Source of the DNA: Kitasatospora sp. MMS16-BH015
GTDB taxonomy: Bacteria; Actinomycetota; Actinomycetes; Streptomycetales; Streptomycetaceae
Direction: 5' to 3'
NCBI RefSeq assembly: GCF_002943525.1
Contig: NZ_CP025394.1
Location: 1,612,001 to 1,676,000 of the forward strand
Length of the DNA stretch: 64,000 nucleotides
Shown: in pieces, positions 16,847 to 26,084 of the stretch
Layout: each line of letters starts with the position of its first letter
Numbering within the stretch: position 1 is the stretch's first letter
Notes under the pieces: model-generated
Seen by the model: the letters and a program-made list of their open reading frames with translations, nothing else
Told to the model about the DNA's origin: nothing
Database searches by the model: none
Position numbers and translations under genes: made by a program

Positions 16847-17184
16847 CCATCCCGCCCGGGCACCCTCCGGCTCTCCCCCCGCTCCATCACCTCAAAGTGA
16901 GCCAGACCGTCGGCCAAGGCGTGATCGTGCACGGCCAGGTCAACCAGCTCACCGTCATCTACCAGGACACCAGAACTCATTCACGTCCCATCGCCCGCGC
17001 GGCCCAGGGGCTCTCGCAGTTCATCAGCGAGTTCAGCCCCATCGTGGACCGGATCCGAGCCTGGTGCACCACCCCGCACCGTCCCACTGTCCCGCATGAG
17101 GTACGAGGAGGTACCGACCCATGGCAACTGCCCCCCTCTTCCCCACCCCCACCGGTGTGTTCGCCGTCATCCACCGACAGGTGA
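16843..17184 (+). CDS. Small protein carrying a Gly/Val/Gln motif, 113 aa
   Basis: GTG 16843 overlaps the cyclase stop (GTGA), the pattern used at nearly every junction of this operon, so translation is likely. Residues 18-41 (KVSQTVGQGVIVHGQVNQL...) resemble the C-terminal motif of the preceding cyclase-like protein. Residues ~50-75 form a helix (AAQGLSQFISEFSPIVDRIRAW). The end is Pro/Ser-rich and runs 64 bases into the next gene. No known domain. It may be an adaptor that docks to the cyclase tail. The long overlap and odd C-terminus keep confidence moderate. Confidence 0.5.
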   Translation: MTIPPGHPPALPPLHHLKVSQTVGQGVIVHGQVNQLTVIYQDTRTHSRPIARAAQGLSQFISEFSPIVDRIRAWCTTPHRPTVPHEVRGGTDPWQLPPSSPPPPVCSPSSTDR

Positions 17185-17903
17185 CCGGGGCCTTGCAGCC
17201 CCGCCCGACCCACCTGGTACTGCCGGGCACGGACCCGGCGGAGCAGCTCCGGCTCTCCCCGGCCGACGTGTGGCAGCGGCTCTACGGCGCCGATCGTGAC
17301 ACTGCCCTGAACGACCTGATCTGGCAGCGGGTCGTCCGGCTCGCCCAACGGGAGATCAAGGGGACGAACAGCGCCGACAGCGTCACGGTGTCCGGCTGGA
17401 GCCAGGTCTTGCTCTGGTTGGCCATGCCGAGGCTGCGCTCCACGGTCCGCCGACTCGGCTGGGAATTCGGCTTGGAGCGGGCCGAGTTGGAGTCAGCGGC
17501 GGTGCTCGGTCTGCTCGAGGGGCTCGACGATCTCGACCCGGATCAGCCGAAGGCCGACGGCCGTCTGGTGCGGTCCGCACTGCGGCAGTGCTGGGCGCTC
17601 GTCGAGCCGGCCCACCGTGAGCGGGCGGTCGAGGACATCGGCAGGCTGGCGGGAGCGCAGGACCCCTGCCCCGATCCGGCGGAGGAGTTGGCCTGGGAGC
17701 TGTCCATCACCCCTCCGGCTCGGCCGGAGGGCTTGGCGGCCCAACTCCGCTTCACCGCCTCCCCGGAGAGCGTCGAGGGCTTCCGGCTCGGGGCGCTGGC
17801 CGAACGCTTCGGGTTGCGGGAGGTGGTCCACCGAGCCCGGCGTCCCAAGCCAGGGGACCGGATCGGCACGCTGTCGCTGCGACCTGCGCAGGCTCATCGG
17901 TGA
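17121..17903 (+). CDS. Unknown helical protein, 260 aa, possibly sigma-like
   Basis: ATG 17121 is preceded by a perfect AGGAGG nine bases away, so expression is independent of the overlapping upstream frame. The middle (residues ~60-155) is helical with WQRVVRLAQREIKGTNSADSVTV, LLWLAMPRLRSTVRRLGWEFG and LERAELESAAVLGLLEGLDDLD. The layout recalls region 2 of sigma-70 family proteins or related actinobacterial regulators that precede small HTH genes. I cannot confirm a DNA-binding motif. The stop overlaps the GTG of the HTH gene. Confidence 0.65.
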   Translation: MATAPLFPTPTGVFAVIHRQVTGALQPRPTHLVLPGTDPAEQLRLSPADVWQRLYGADRDTALNDLIWQRVVRLAQREIKGTNSADSVTVSGWSQVLLWLAMPRLRSTVRRLGWEFGLERAELESAAVLGLLEGLDDLDPDQPKADGRLVRSALRQCWALVEPAHRERAVEDIGRLAGAQDPCPDPAEELAWELSITPPARPEGLAAQLRFTASPESVEGFRLGALAERFGLREVVHRARRPKPGDRIGTLSLRPAQAHR

Positions 17904-18220
17904 CCGCCGGCCGCGTTTCGGCCCTGACCTTTCCCGAGATCTTCAACCTGCCCGTGTCCGTCGACATGCGCACCGCGGCCGGCGCCCTCGGCGTCTGCTT
18001 GAACACCGCCTACCGCTGGGCCGCCGAAGGCACCTTCCCGTGCCGTGTCCTGCGCCCCGGCTGGCGCTACCTGGTGCCGACCGCCGGCCTGATGCGCGCT
18101 CTGGAGATCGAGTCCCGGCCGGTCCAAGCGGTCGACCTCATGGCGGGCAGCGAATACGCCGCCCGCTGGGACCAGGAACCGCTCGCCCAGGACCTGTTGG
18201 GACCGGAGGACTTCACATGA
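17900..18220 (+). CDS. Small helix-turn-helix protein (AlpA/excisionase-like), 106 aa
   Basis: GTG start overlapping the preceding stop. Residues ~20-60 (VDMRTAAGALGVCLNTAYRWAAEGTFPCRVLRPGWRYLVP) form a MerR/excisionase-type HTH with wing: two short helices with Gly-Val turn, the Ala-Tyr-Arg recognition helix, then a basic hairpin. Such proteins regulate excision or transcription. The C-terminal 40 residues are acidic and may contact a partner. It probably regulates this operon. Its stop is shared with the ATG of the next gene (ATGA). Confidence 0.72.
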   Translation: MTAGRVSALTFPEIFNLPVSVDMRTAAGALGVCLNTAYRWAAEGTFPCRVLRPGWRYLVPTAGLMRALEIESRPVQAVDLMAGSEYAARWDQEPLAQDLLGPEDFT

Positions 18221-19287
18221 GCACGACCACGTCACAGACCGGGCCCCCGCCCGGGCGCGCACAACTGCTGGAGCTGCGGAACTGTTTCGTCATCGGCCCG
18301 GTCGGCAGCCGGTACGCCGACGCCGGCTCCGCCGCCCGGCAGGTCCACGAACGCACGATCCAACTCTTCGAAGCGGTCATCCGACCGGTCTGCGAGACGT
18401 TCGGCGCCGTTCCCGTCCGCGCCGACCAGCTCACCCGGGACGGCGAGGTCACCGACCAGATCCAGCACCACCTCCAGACGGCGGACCTGCTCATCGCCGA
18501 CGTGAGCGACGGAGACCCCACCGTTCTCTACGAGTTGGGCATCAGGCGTGGCGCCGGAAAGCCGGTCGTCCTGCTCGGAGAGTTCGGCCGACTGCCGGCC
18601 GGACTCCCCGAGCACCAGACCATCAGGTTCGAGCGATCGCGGGACGGGCTGGCCACGGCCAGGGAAACGCTCATGGAAACGGTCGTCCGGGCCCTTCGGG
18701 GCCCGGACGGGTCCGGCAGCTGTGAGTCTCCGGAGGAGGACCCGGGCCTGCTGGAGCAGTTCGTCGACCTCGAAACCGACCTCGAAGCACTGTCCGAGGG
18801 CATGGCCACCATGACCGGGCTGCTCCTCACCATCGCCGAGCACCTCGAGTACCACGGGCCCCGTCTGCAACGCGTGGCTCGGGACGGCAGCCCGATGAGC
18901 ACCCAACTCGCCGTCAGCCGACAGCTGGCCGCTGCGCTGGCCGCTCCGGCCGCCGGCCTCAAGGTCTCCGCCGCCGGCTTCGCGGCCCGCCTGGCACACG
19001 TCGATCCCACCGTCCACGCCGCGCTGGATCTCTTCCGAAGCGTTCCGCCGGTCCGCTGGAACGGCGACGACCGGGGGTTCCTCGCCCAGTTGGTCGATCT
19101 CTCCGCTGCTGCCAGGAACGAGGCGGCGAACCTCGCGGCATTCCGGTTCATCCTCTCGACGCTGACCGCCATGCACAGCGAACTCGCCATCCCGGCCGGG
19201 GACATCGGCACCGCGGTCGACCAACTCGGTGCCGCCATGACCAGGGTGGGTGCCTGGGACGACCGTGCCCGGCTCCTCTCCGGCTGA
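18217..19287 (+). CDS. TIR/nucleoside-deoxyribosyltransferase-like effector candidate
   Basis: ATG 18217 overlaps the HTH stop; 356 residues. Residues ~18-150 form a Rossmann-like domain: NCFVIGPVGSRYADAG, IRPVCETFGAVPVRADQLTRDGEV, ADLLIADVSDGDPTVLYELG and KPVVLLGEFG. This is the signature of the TIR-related / NDT-like superfamily, with the candidate catalytic Glu in YELG. Members cleave N-glycosidic bonds of nucleosides or NAD+, and several are defence effectors triggered by cyclic nucleotides. The C-terminal 200 residues are helical, with no known domain. Between a cyclase-like and an SMC module it is the most likely toxic effector, although it might only bind a nucleotide. Confidence 0.7.
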   Translation: MSTTTSQTGPPPGRAQLLELRNCFVIGPVGSRYADAGSAARQVHERTIQLFEAVIRPVCETFGAVPVRADQLTRDGEVTDQIQHHLQTADLLIADVSDGDPTVLYELGIRRGAGKPVVLLGEFGRLPAGLPEHQTIRFERSRDGLATARETLMETVVRALRGPDGSGSCESPEEDPGLLEQFVDLETDLEALSEGMATMTGLLLTIAEHLEYHGPRLQRVARDGSPMSTQLAVSRQLAAALAAPAAGLKVSAAGFAARLAHVDPTVHAALDLFRSVPPVRWNGDDRGFLAQLVDLSAAARNEAANLAAFRFILSTLTAMHSELAIPAGDIGTAVDQLGAAMTRVGAWDDRARLLSG

Positions 19288-19304
19288 GACAGGAGAGACC
19301 GGCC

Positions 19305-20810
19305 ATGACATCCCAAGAAGACGAGCTCCCGGCCGGCGACCTGTCCGACGAGGGCATGGTCCGCCGAGCCAAGGCCCTGGCCTGCGCCGCTCCGCTGCAC
19401 GCGCTCGAGACGTACAAGGGCTCGCTGGAAGGGATCGACGCCCGCGGCTACCGGATGACCCAGCTGGCGCTGCACGCGATCGACCAGATCACCATCGCGA
19501 TGGACTTCGACCACGGCGCGGACCCAGACCGGGTCATCGACCAACTCGCCAAGTACGCGGCGCTCCAGCAGCCGCACCATCGGGAGGAGGACCACCGGCG
19601 GATCGCCGAATGGGTGGTCGACAAGCTGATCAACGTCGGAACGGTGAACCGGGCCTTCGAGCAGGAGTACGGGCAGGTCGACCAGGACGGCACCTACCGG
19701 ACCCACTGCTACCGGTTCAAGCTCGTCGTGGAGGCCTCCGCCGAGGGGAAGCTGCACCTGCGGACCACCGACCAGGCGATCAACGTGCTGGTCGGGGCGC
19801 TCGACACCGACGTGGAGTCCTCCCAGGTGGCCGCCGAGCACAAGCTCAGGAACCTGATCGAGCGCGGTCGGCTGGACGACGCCAAGGTGGCCGCCGAACA
19901 GGCCCGGCACCGCACGGTGCAGTACGCCGAGCAGCTGCGCCGACAGCTCGACGCGACCCGGCGCAACGTACGGACGGTGGACTGGGAGGAGGAGGTCCCA
20001 GAGTTGCTCGAAGCGGCGCTGGCCCACATCGAGAGCCGCTACGCGATGGAGAACCAGATCCTGGCGCACATCACCCAGCGCCGCGACGAGGCGGACAATC
20101 CGAGCTACAAGCAGCGTGCGACCGAACTGGTCGTCATCGTCCGCGAGTGCATCAGCCGGCACATGCGGCTCCAGCAGCACGTGCAGAGCGCCGGCGCGGT
20201 CTTCCGTCGCGAGCAGGACCGGCAGGAGTTCTCCGGCCCGCCGCAGCGCGCCGCGCTCGACCTGTACGGCCAGTTGCTGCTGCCGGCGCTGGAGCTTCAG
20301 GTGCGGTCCGCCCTGCCCGTCCTCGCCGGCTACTTCCGCACCTCCGTGGCACCCGTGCCGCCGGACGCCGTCGCCCTGTCCTCGATCGTCACCCGCCTCT
20401 GCCGCTCGGGACCGCCCGAACCGCCCGTCGGGGCGGTGGTGCCCGAGCCCCGGCTCTGTACCACCGCCGATGCTCCCGACTTCACCACCGAACAGCACGA
20501 ACTGGCCGACCGGCTGCTCGTCCTCGGGGACGGACCCGAGTTGCTCAGCCGGCTGCTGACGCGCGCCCGCAGGTCGGGCGATCCCCAAGTCCCCAAGCTC
20601 GTCCTCCACAAGGCCGGGCACGCCTTCGGCGCACCGATCGGCAGTGCCGTGTCGAAGGGCGCCACCTCTCTGCTGCTCGCCTTCCGTACCGGTGACGAGC
20701 TGACGGACGCCGAGTACGGCGGCGACGACCTGCTGCTGACCCGGCTGCCCGTCGACCGCGCGGCCGCCACCGCACCACCCCGTCCGACCACACCCGAGGA
20801 GCAACCGTGA
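19305..20810 (+). CDS. jetA: Wadjet component JetA-like (kleisin-type subunit)
   Basis: A 501-residue protein starting 17 bases after the NDT-like gene behind an AGGAGA site. It is helical throughout. The N-terminal part (RGYRMTQLALHAIDQITIAMDF) and the winged-helix-like RIAEWVVDKLINVGTVNRAFEQEY suit an SMC-associated kleisin. Long charged helices occupy residues 160-300. The role is assigned mainly from its place as first of four genes ahead of JetB, the SMC ATPase and the Toprim nuclease. Wadjet JetA links the JetC dimer and JetB to form the ring that senses and cleaves small circular DNA. The stop overlaps the JetB start. Confidence 0.75.
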   Translation: MTSQEDELPAGDLSDEGMVRRAKALACAAPLHALETYKGSLEGIDARGYRMTQLALHAIDQITIAMDFDHGADPDRVIDQLAKYAALQQPHHREEDHRRIAEWVVDKLINVGTVNRAFEQEYGQVDQDGTYRTHCYRFKLVVEASAEGKLHLRTTDQAINVLVGALDTDVESSQVAAEHKLRNLIERGRLDDAKVAAEQARHRTVQYAEQLRRQLDATRRNVRTVDWEEEVPELLEAALAHIESRYAMENQILAHITQRRDEADNPSYKQRATELVVIVRECISRHMRLQQHVQSAGAVFRREQDRQEFSGPPQRAALDLYGQLLLPALELQVRSALPVLAGYFRTSVAPVPPDAVALSSIVTRLCRSGPPEPPVGAVVPEPRLCTTADAPDFTTEQHELADRLLVLGDGPELLSRLLTRARRSGDPQVPKLVLHKAGHAFGAPIGSAVSKGATSLLLAFRTGDELTDAEYGGDDLLLTRLPVDRAAATAPPRPTTPEEQP

Positions 20811-21643
20811 CTCCCGAGACCTCGACCGCCGACGCCGAGGCAGCGGCCCGCCTGATCGCGTACGGCATGCGGACCAGGCAGCTGCCGGCCCGCGACCTCG
20901 ACTACCTCCGGCTCACCCGGCTCTACCGGCACGACCTCGCCTTCCGGACGCTCACCGACCAGGTGGGGCGGGGGCTCGGGCTGTCGGTCCTGGGCACCGA
21001 CAGCGCCACCGAGGCGCTCGTGCTGGCAGCCCTCGACGGCTCCCTGTTCGAGACCCGGATCGAGGACTACGCCAGGCTGGCCAAGCACCGGGGCAGCTTC
21101 GCCGCCCACGAGAAGGTGCTGCACGGCCTGATCCACCTGGCCGTCGCGGCCCTGGCCTTCCCCCGCCCCGACGATCTGGCGCAGGACGACTTCGTCGGCC
21201 GGGTGAACGTCGACATCGTCGAATCGACCCTCCGCGACGCCTGCCGGAAGCTCGAACTGAAGGCCGCCGAAGCCGCCGGTGAGGACGAATCTCCCAGTGA
21301 GACACCGGAGTTGGAGGAGGTGTGGCGGGTGTACGCCCGACGCCCAGAGACCGCTCGGACCAAGGGCAACGGCACGCCGGTGAACTCCACCCGCGCCATG
21401 ATCGGGCGGGCACTCAACTTCCTGACCGAGAGCGGCTTCCTCAACCCGGTCGGGGAGCCCAAGGAGGGCAACTACCGGACCACTCCGCGTTACCAGCTCC
21501 AGGTGCGCGAGCTCGCGGCGACGCGGGCCTTCCAGGAGCTGCTCACCCTCGGCGCCGTCCCGATGACCGGCGCTGACGGGACCCTGCGCGTCCTGCCCGA
21601 GGACCACCGTGTCGAACTCACCTTGGAGACGGCCGATGTATGA
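20807..21643 (+). CDS. jetB: Wadjet component JetB-like (MksE/KITE-type subunit)
   Basis: GTG 20807 overlaps the JetA stop (GTGA); 278 residues. Two winged-helix-like parts can be seen: residues ~20-110 with DGSLFETRIEDYARLAKHRGSF, and ~185-250 with TRAMIGRALNFLTESGFLNPV followed by YRTTPRYQLQVRELAATRAFQELLTLG. The final segment matches the typical end of MksE/JetB proteins, which dimerise on the kleisin. The stop overlaps the SMC gene by eight bases, so JetB and JetC are coupled. Confidence 0.76.
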   Translation: MTPETSTADAEAAARLIAYGMRTRQLPARDLDYLRLTRLYRHDLAFRTLTDQVGRGLGLSVLGTDSATEALVLAALDGSLFETRIEDYARLAKHRGSFAAHEKVLHGLIHLAVAALAFPRPDDLAQDDFVGRVNVDIVESTLRDACRKLELKAAEAAGEDESPSETPELEEVWRVYARRPETARTKGNGTPVNSTRAMIGRALNFLTESGFLNPVGEPKEGNYRTTPRYQLQVRELAATRAFQELLTLGAVPMTGADGTLRVLPEDHRVELTLETADV

Positions 21644-24600
21644 ACTCTCCCGCGTCCTGCTGCGCTCGGTCGGACCGACCGCGGCCCGCTACGAGGACGT
21701 GCTGCTCGACCTCAGCGCCGCCGGCGCTCCCGTGGCCACCACCTCCGCCACGCTGTTCGGTGAGGACGAGCCGGTGCTCCGGCCCTCCCCGGCGAGCGTC
21801 CTGCACTTGGAGAACGGCGGCGGGAAGTCGGTCCTGATCAAGCTGATCTTCTCCGTCGTCCTGCCCGGCCACCGGCAGGCGGTCGGCGCCACCGGTGCTC
21901 ACACGCTCAGCAGCTTCGTGTTGGAGAACGACGTCTCCCACATCGTCCTGGAGTGGGTGCACGCCAAGAGCGGACGGCACCTGGTCACCGGCAAAGTGTC
22001 CGCCTGGCGCAACGGCCGTCCGTCCAAGGACCTCAAGCAACTCACCGAGTGGTGGTACCACTTCCGCCCGACCGAGACCCTCGGGCTGCGGAGCCTGCCG
22101 ATCGAGGAGAACGGCCGCTACCGTCCGCTGAGCGACTACTGCGCGCAGCTCTCGGCGGCGGCGGACGCCGACTCGGCCCTGGAGTACTCCTGCCTCCGCG
22201 TCCAGCGAGAGTGGACCGAACGCCTGGCGGACCTCGGGCTCGACCCCGAGCTCTTCCGGTACCAGCGGGCCATGAACGCCGAGGAGGGTGAGGCCGCCGA
22301 CGCGTTCTCCTTCGGCGAGCACAACGCTTTCGTCAACTCGCTGCTCCGCGCGGTGCTGCCGCCCGAGCCGGCCGAGGAGCTCACCGGCGTGGTGGGCGCC
22401 TACGCCGACAAGCTGGCGGCACGGGGGACACTCGAACTGGAACGGGACTTCGTCTCGGGCGCGTTGGAACATCTCGTACCGCTCGCGGAGGCCCGCCGGC
22501 ACTGTCTGACCGAGGCCACACGCCGGGACGAGTCACTGGCTCGGCTGGACGAGCTCCTCCGGCTGATCCAGGTCCGCGCCCACCGGGAGAACATCCACTC
22601 CGCGACCCGCCGTGCCGAGAGCCGGAGCCTGGCGGAGGCCGCGAAGCAGGAGACGGCACGCCATGCCCACCTGACGGCGGTGACCACCGAGTTGCACCGC
22701 CAGGTGGCCGACCTGCGGCTGGCCGGGGCACAGACCGAGGAGCAGAAGTACCGGGCCGAGCTGGCCCGGGTCAAGCTGGTCGAGAACGGCTGGCAAGCCG
22801 TGCCGGTGGCGCTGCGACACCGTGAGGCCGTGGCGGAGGACCTGCGGCTCCGGGAGATCGTCGCGGCCACCCACGAGGCAGCCCGGCCCGCCCTCCTCGC
22901 CAGGGACACCTCGGCCCTGCACTTCCGCACGGCCCTGACGCGGCTGCACGACCGGACCGAGCAGCAGGCGGCCGAGGCCGAGGCGGCGGCCGCGGAGCAG
23001 GACGGTGAGGCACAGCAGACGCAGACTCGGTACAACGCGGCCGTGGGCCGGGCGGCACAGCGGACCGCCGAGGCTGCCGTCCAGCGGGCCGAGATCGACT
23101 CCGTCCGCCGGGAACTCGCGGCTGCGGTCACGGAAGGCCGCCTGGGCGAGGACATCACCGCCGCCGAGGCCGCCAACGCCGCCCAGGCGCAGGCGGCCCT
23201 GGCCGAGGGGCAGGTCGCCCGGTTGGAGGTCACACTCGCCGATCTCGACGAGGCCCACGAGGCCGCCGGCCGGACGAGCGCACTGGCCGCCGCGGCGGCT
23301 GCCACGGCCGACGAGGCGTACCGCACGGCCGAGCGTGAGTTCGCCGACGCCACCACCCGTACGGCGGCGCTGGCCGCGGATCCCGATCTCGGCGGGCCGA
23401 CCGACCCCGGACAGTCCGTGGTGGACCTCGACCGGGACGCCGGCCCACTGCTCGACCGCCTGGCCGGGCAGCGCCGGGGCGTGGCGGCGTCCCAGGCCGC
23501 CCTCCAGGTCGGGATGGCCGCCGACGAGCGTGCCCGGACGGCATTGGAGACCACCGAACTGCTCCCGCCCTCGCTCGCCGCCGTGCGGGTGCAGGAGACG
23601 CTCAAGGAACACGGGATCGATGCCTGGACGGGCTGGGAGTACCTGGCCTCGCTCGGCATCGAACGCCGGCGCCGACTCGTCCTGCAGGAGCCCGGGCTGG
23701 CCTCCGGCGTGATCGTGAACGAGCGGTTCGACGAGGCCCGCGAGCTCCTCCGGGAGAGCGGCCTGTGGCCCACCGAGCACCTGGCCGTCGGTACTGCGGC
23801 GCAGCTGCTGACCGAGTCGGCGGAGCCGACGGAGGACGCCACCTATGTGGTGCCCGTCCACCCCGCGCTGTACGACGAGCGGGCAGCCGACGAGGAACGG
23901 GCCAGGCTGACCGAACGGCACCACGCGCACCTGCGGGAGCAGGCCGAGCTCCATGACCTGGCCGAGCGGTACGCCACGCTCCACACCAGGCTCACCGACT
24001 GGCGCCGGGACTTCCCACCCGGGCGGCTCGGCCTCCTCGACGCCACGGCGCAGCAGCGGGCGGCCGAGGCCGCCGAGGCCGCCCGGATCCTGGCCGAGCG
24101 GGTGGCCGAGGTCGAGCAGCTCGCCGAGGAGCGCCGTGTGGCCACTGCGGCGCTCCCCCCGGCCCGGCTGGCCCACCGTGCGGCAGAGCGCAACGCCGAG
24201 GCGCTGGAGCGGCTGGCCGAGCAAGAAGCCCGGATCCCGGGGTGCGAGCGTGCCGAGCGGACGGCCTTGGAGACGGCCGAGGCAGAGCGGCAGATCGCGG
24301 CCGAAGCCGCTGAACTCGGCGAGAGCCACCGCGCCCTGGCCGCCGAACACCGGCGCGCCGCCGACGCACTGCGCGGCACCGCCCAGCGGATGTCGGCGGA
24401 GCTGGACACGATCCCGATGGTCGAAGCCCTCCCGGTCGGCGTCGAGCCGAGCTCGGATCAGCCGGTCGAGGTGCTGCGCCGCGCCTTCGCCTCGGCCCAG
24501 GAGGAGCTCCGCCGCGTCGAGGTCGGTGAGGACTTGAAGGCGAAGGCCGCGCTGGCCGACGACCGGCTCAAGGCCGCCGAGCAGGACCTCGGTGACCTGG

Positions 24601-26084
24601 CCCAGGAAGTCCGGCGGCAGGCGGAGGAGTTGCTCGCCGGGCCCGAGACGGCGGATGCGGTCTCCCGGGCACTGGCTCGCGAGGCGGCCACCCGGGCCGT
24701 CGCCAACGCGGAGGAACGGCTCGCCGAGTCCGCTGCGGTGGCCTCGCGGCGCAAGGCCGAGTTCCAGGCCTTCCCCGTTCCGGAGGAGCCGGTCGACCTT
24801 ACGCCCTTCACCTTCCCCAGGCACCTCGTCGAGGGGTTGTCGCTGCTCGCCGAGGCCGAGGCCGCCCGGGACGACTCCGACCGGCTCCGGCTGGATCTAA
24901 AGCATCGCAGCGAGGTGGCCGACCGCCGTAAGAAGGAAGCGGCCGACGCGGCCCGGCTCTTCTCGGACCTGTCGACCATCCTCGGTGCGGGCGCCGGCGC
25001 CGAGCCGACCGCGGCGGACCCCGCCTTCGAGGGCGACGCGGCTGCCGCCCGCGAACGCCACGACCTCGTGAGGTCGCGGTTCGACGAGGCGGCGCAGGCC
25101 CTGTCCGACGCCCAGCGCGCCGAACGCACCCTGACCGACCAGCTGGTGCGGCATGCCGTCGACGACCGCTTCCTCGAACTCAAGCTCCCGAACCGCGCGA
25201 TCATCATGGCGACCGAGCCGGCCGACCTGCCCGCCCACGCCGCTCAGTGGACCGGGATGTTGCGCCAGCGCCTGCGCTCGCTGGAGACCGACCTGGATTC
25301 GATTGGCCGTCATCGCAGCGCCATCATCGGGCAGTTGGGCCAGCAGGTGCGCGAAGCGCTCCGCCTGGTCAAGCGTGCCGAATCGCTTTCCACGCTGCCG
25401 GCCGGGATGGGCGACTGGTCCGGGAAGCCGTTCCTGCGCATTGCCTTCACCCGAGCCGAGGACGAGGCCCTGACCGACCGACTCGGCTCGGTCGTGGACG
25501 AGGCGTCCGCCGAAGCGGCCACCGGCAGGGCGGCCAGGCGGGACGGCCTCTCCCTCGTGCTGCGCGGAGTCGCGGCCGCCGTGGGCACCAAGGGCTTCGA
25601 CGTCCAAGTCCTCAAGCCCGACTCCACTCTGCGGGACGAGCGCGTCCCGGTCTCGGAGATCAAGCAGATCTTCTCGGGCGGCCAGGTGCTGACCGCCGCG
25701 ATCGTCCTCTACTGCACCTTGGCGGCACTCCGGTCCAGCGAACAGGGCCGCACCAGGCACCGGCACTCCGGGGTGCTGTTCCTCGACAATCCGATCGGAC
25801 GGGCCTCCGCCGGCTACCTGCTGCAGCTGCAGCAGCTCGTGGCCTCCACCCTCGGGGTCCAACTCGTCTACACCACAGGCCTGTACGACCTGACGGTACT
25901 GGAGAACTTCCCCTTGGTGGTCCGGCTGCGCAACAGCGCCGACCTGGGCGCCAATCGCAAGTACCTGACCGTCGAGGAGACCATCCGGCCCCGCCTTGAC
26001 AACATCCTGCCGGAGCAGGGCGGCACCATCGACTCGGCCCGGTACTACCGGCGACCCGTGGAGGACCTCCGTGACGACGTCTGA
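21636..26084 (+). CDS. jetC: Wadjet SMC-like ATPase JetC
   Basis: The start is ATG 21636 (MYELSRVLLRSVGP), with a GGAGA site inside JetB; an earlier in-frame ATG lacks one. The protein has 1482 residues. The head has Walker A ENGGGKSV at residues 59-66. Two long Ala/Glu/Arg-rich coiled-coil stretches run from about 290 to 1290 around a hinge-like globular part near 660-760 (WEYLASLGIERRRR). The signature FSGGQVL follows at ~1346 and Walker B GVLFLDNP at ~1380-1386. The residue after the Walker B Asp is Asn, not the usual Glu. This is the ATPase motor of the Wadjet loop-extruding complex that restricts plasmids. Confidence 0.87.
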   Translation: MYELSRVLLRSVGPTAARYEDVLLDLSAAGAPVATTSATLFGEDEPVLRPSPASVLHLENGGGKSVLIKLIFSVVLPGHRQAVGATGAHTLSSFVLENDVSHIVLEWVHAKSGRHLVTGKVSAWRNGRPSKDLKQLTEWWYHFRPTETLGLRSLPIEENGRYRPLSDYCAQLSAAADADSALEYSCLRVQREWTERLADLGLDPELFRYQRAMNAEEGEAADAFSFGEHNAFVNSLLRAVLPPEPAEELTGVVGAYADKLAARGTLELERDFVSGALEHLVPLAEARRHCLTEATRRDESLARLDELLRLIQVRAHRENIHSATRRAESRSLAEAAKQETARHAHLTAVTTELHRQVADLRLAGAQTEEQKYRAELARVKLVENGWQAVPVALRHREAVAEDLRLREIVAATHEAARPALLARDTSALHFRTALTRLHDRTEQQAAEAEAAAAEQDGEAQQTQTRYNAAVGRAAQRTAEAAVQRAEIDSVRRELAAAVTEGRLGEDITAAEAANAAQAQAALAEGQVARLEVTLADLDEAHEAAGRTSALAAAAAATADEAYRTAEREFADATTRTAALAADPDLGGPTDPGQSVVDLDRDAGPLLDRLAGQRRGVAASQAALQVGMAADERARTALETTELLPPSLAAVRVQETLKEHGIDAWTGWEYLASLGIERRRRLVLQEPGLASGVIVNERFDEARELLRESGLWPTEHLAVGTAAQLLTESAEPTEDATYVVPVHPALYDERAADEERARLTERHHAHLREQAELHDLAERYATLHTRLTDWRRDFPPGRLGLLDATAQQRAAEAAEAARILAERVAEVEQLAEERRVATAALPPARLAHRAAERNAEALERLAEQEARIPGCERAERTALETAEAERQIAAEAAELGESHRALAAEHRRAADALRGTAQRMSAELDTIPMVEALPVGVEPSSDQPVEVLRRAFASAQEELRRVEVGEDLKAKAALADDRLKAAEQDLGDLAQEVRRQAEELLAGPETADAVSRALAREAATRAVANAEERLAESAAVASRRKAEFQAFPVPEEPVDLTPFTFPRHLVEGLSLLAEAEAARDDSDRLRLDLKHRSEVADRRKKEAADAARLFSDLSTILGAGAGAEPTAADPAFEGDAAAARERHDLVRSRFDEAAQALSDAQRAERTLTDQLVRHAVDDRFLELKLPNRAIIMATEPADLPAHAAQWTGMLRQRLRSLETDLDSIGRHRSAIIGQLGQQVREALRLVKRAESLSTLPAGMGDWSGKPFLRIAFTRAEDEALTDRLGSVVDEASAEAATGRAARRDGLSLVLRGVAAAVGTKGFDVQVLKPDSTLRDERVPVSEIKQIFSGGQVLTAAIVLYCTLAALRSSEQGRTRHRHSGVLFLDNPIGRASAGYLLQLQQLVASTLGVQLVYTTGLYDLTVLENFPLVVRLRNSADLGANRKYLTVEETIRPRLDNILPEQGGTIDSARYYRRPVEDLRDDV

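Noticed and set aside
15992..19287. Calling the cyclase-like and NDT/TIR-like genes a Pycsar or CBASS system
   Set aside because: The cyclase lacks the usual Asn, there are other genes between it and the effector, and no classic PycTIR or CD-NTase is present. The resemblance is noted, but a named type is not supported.
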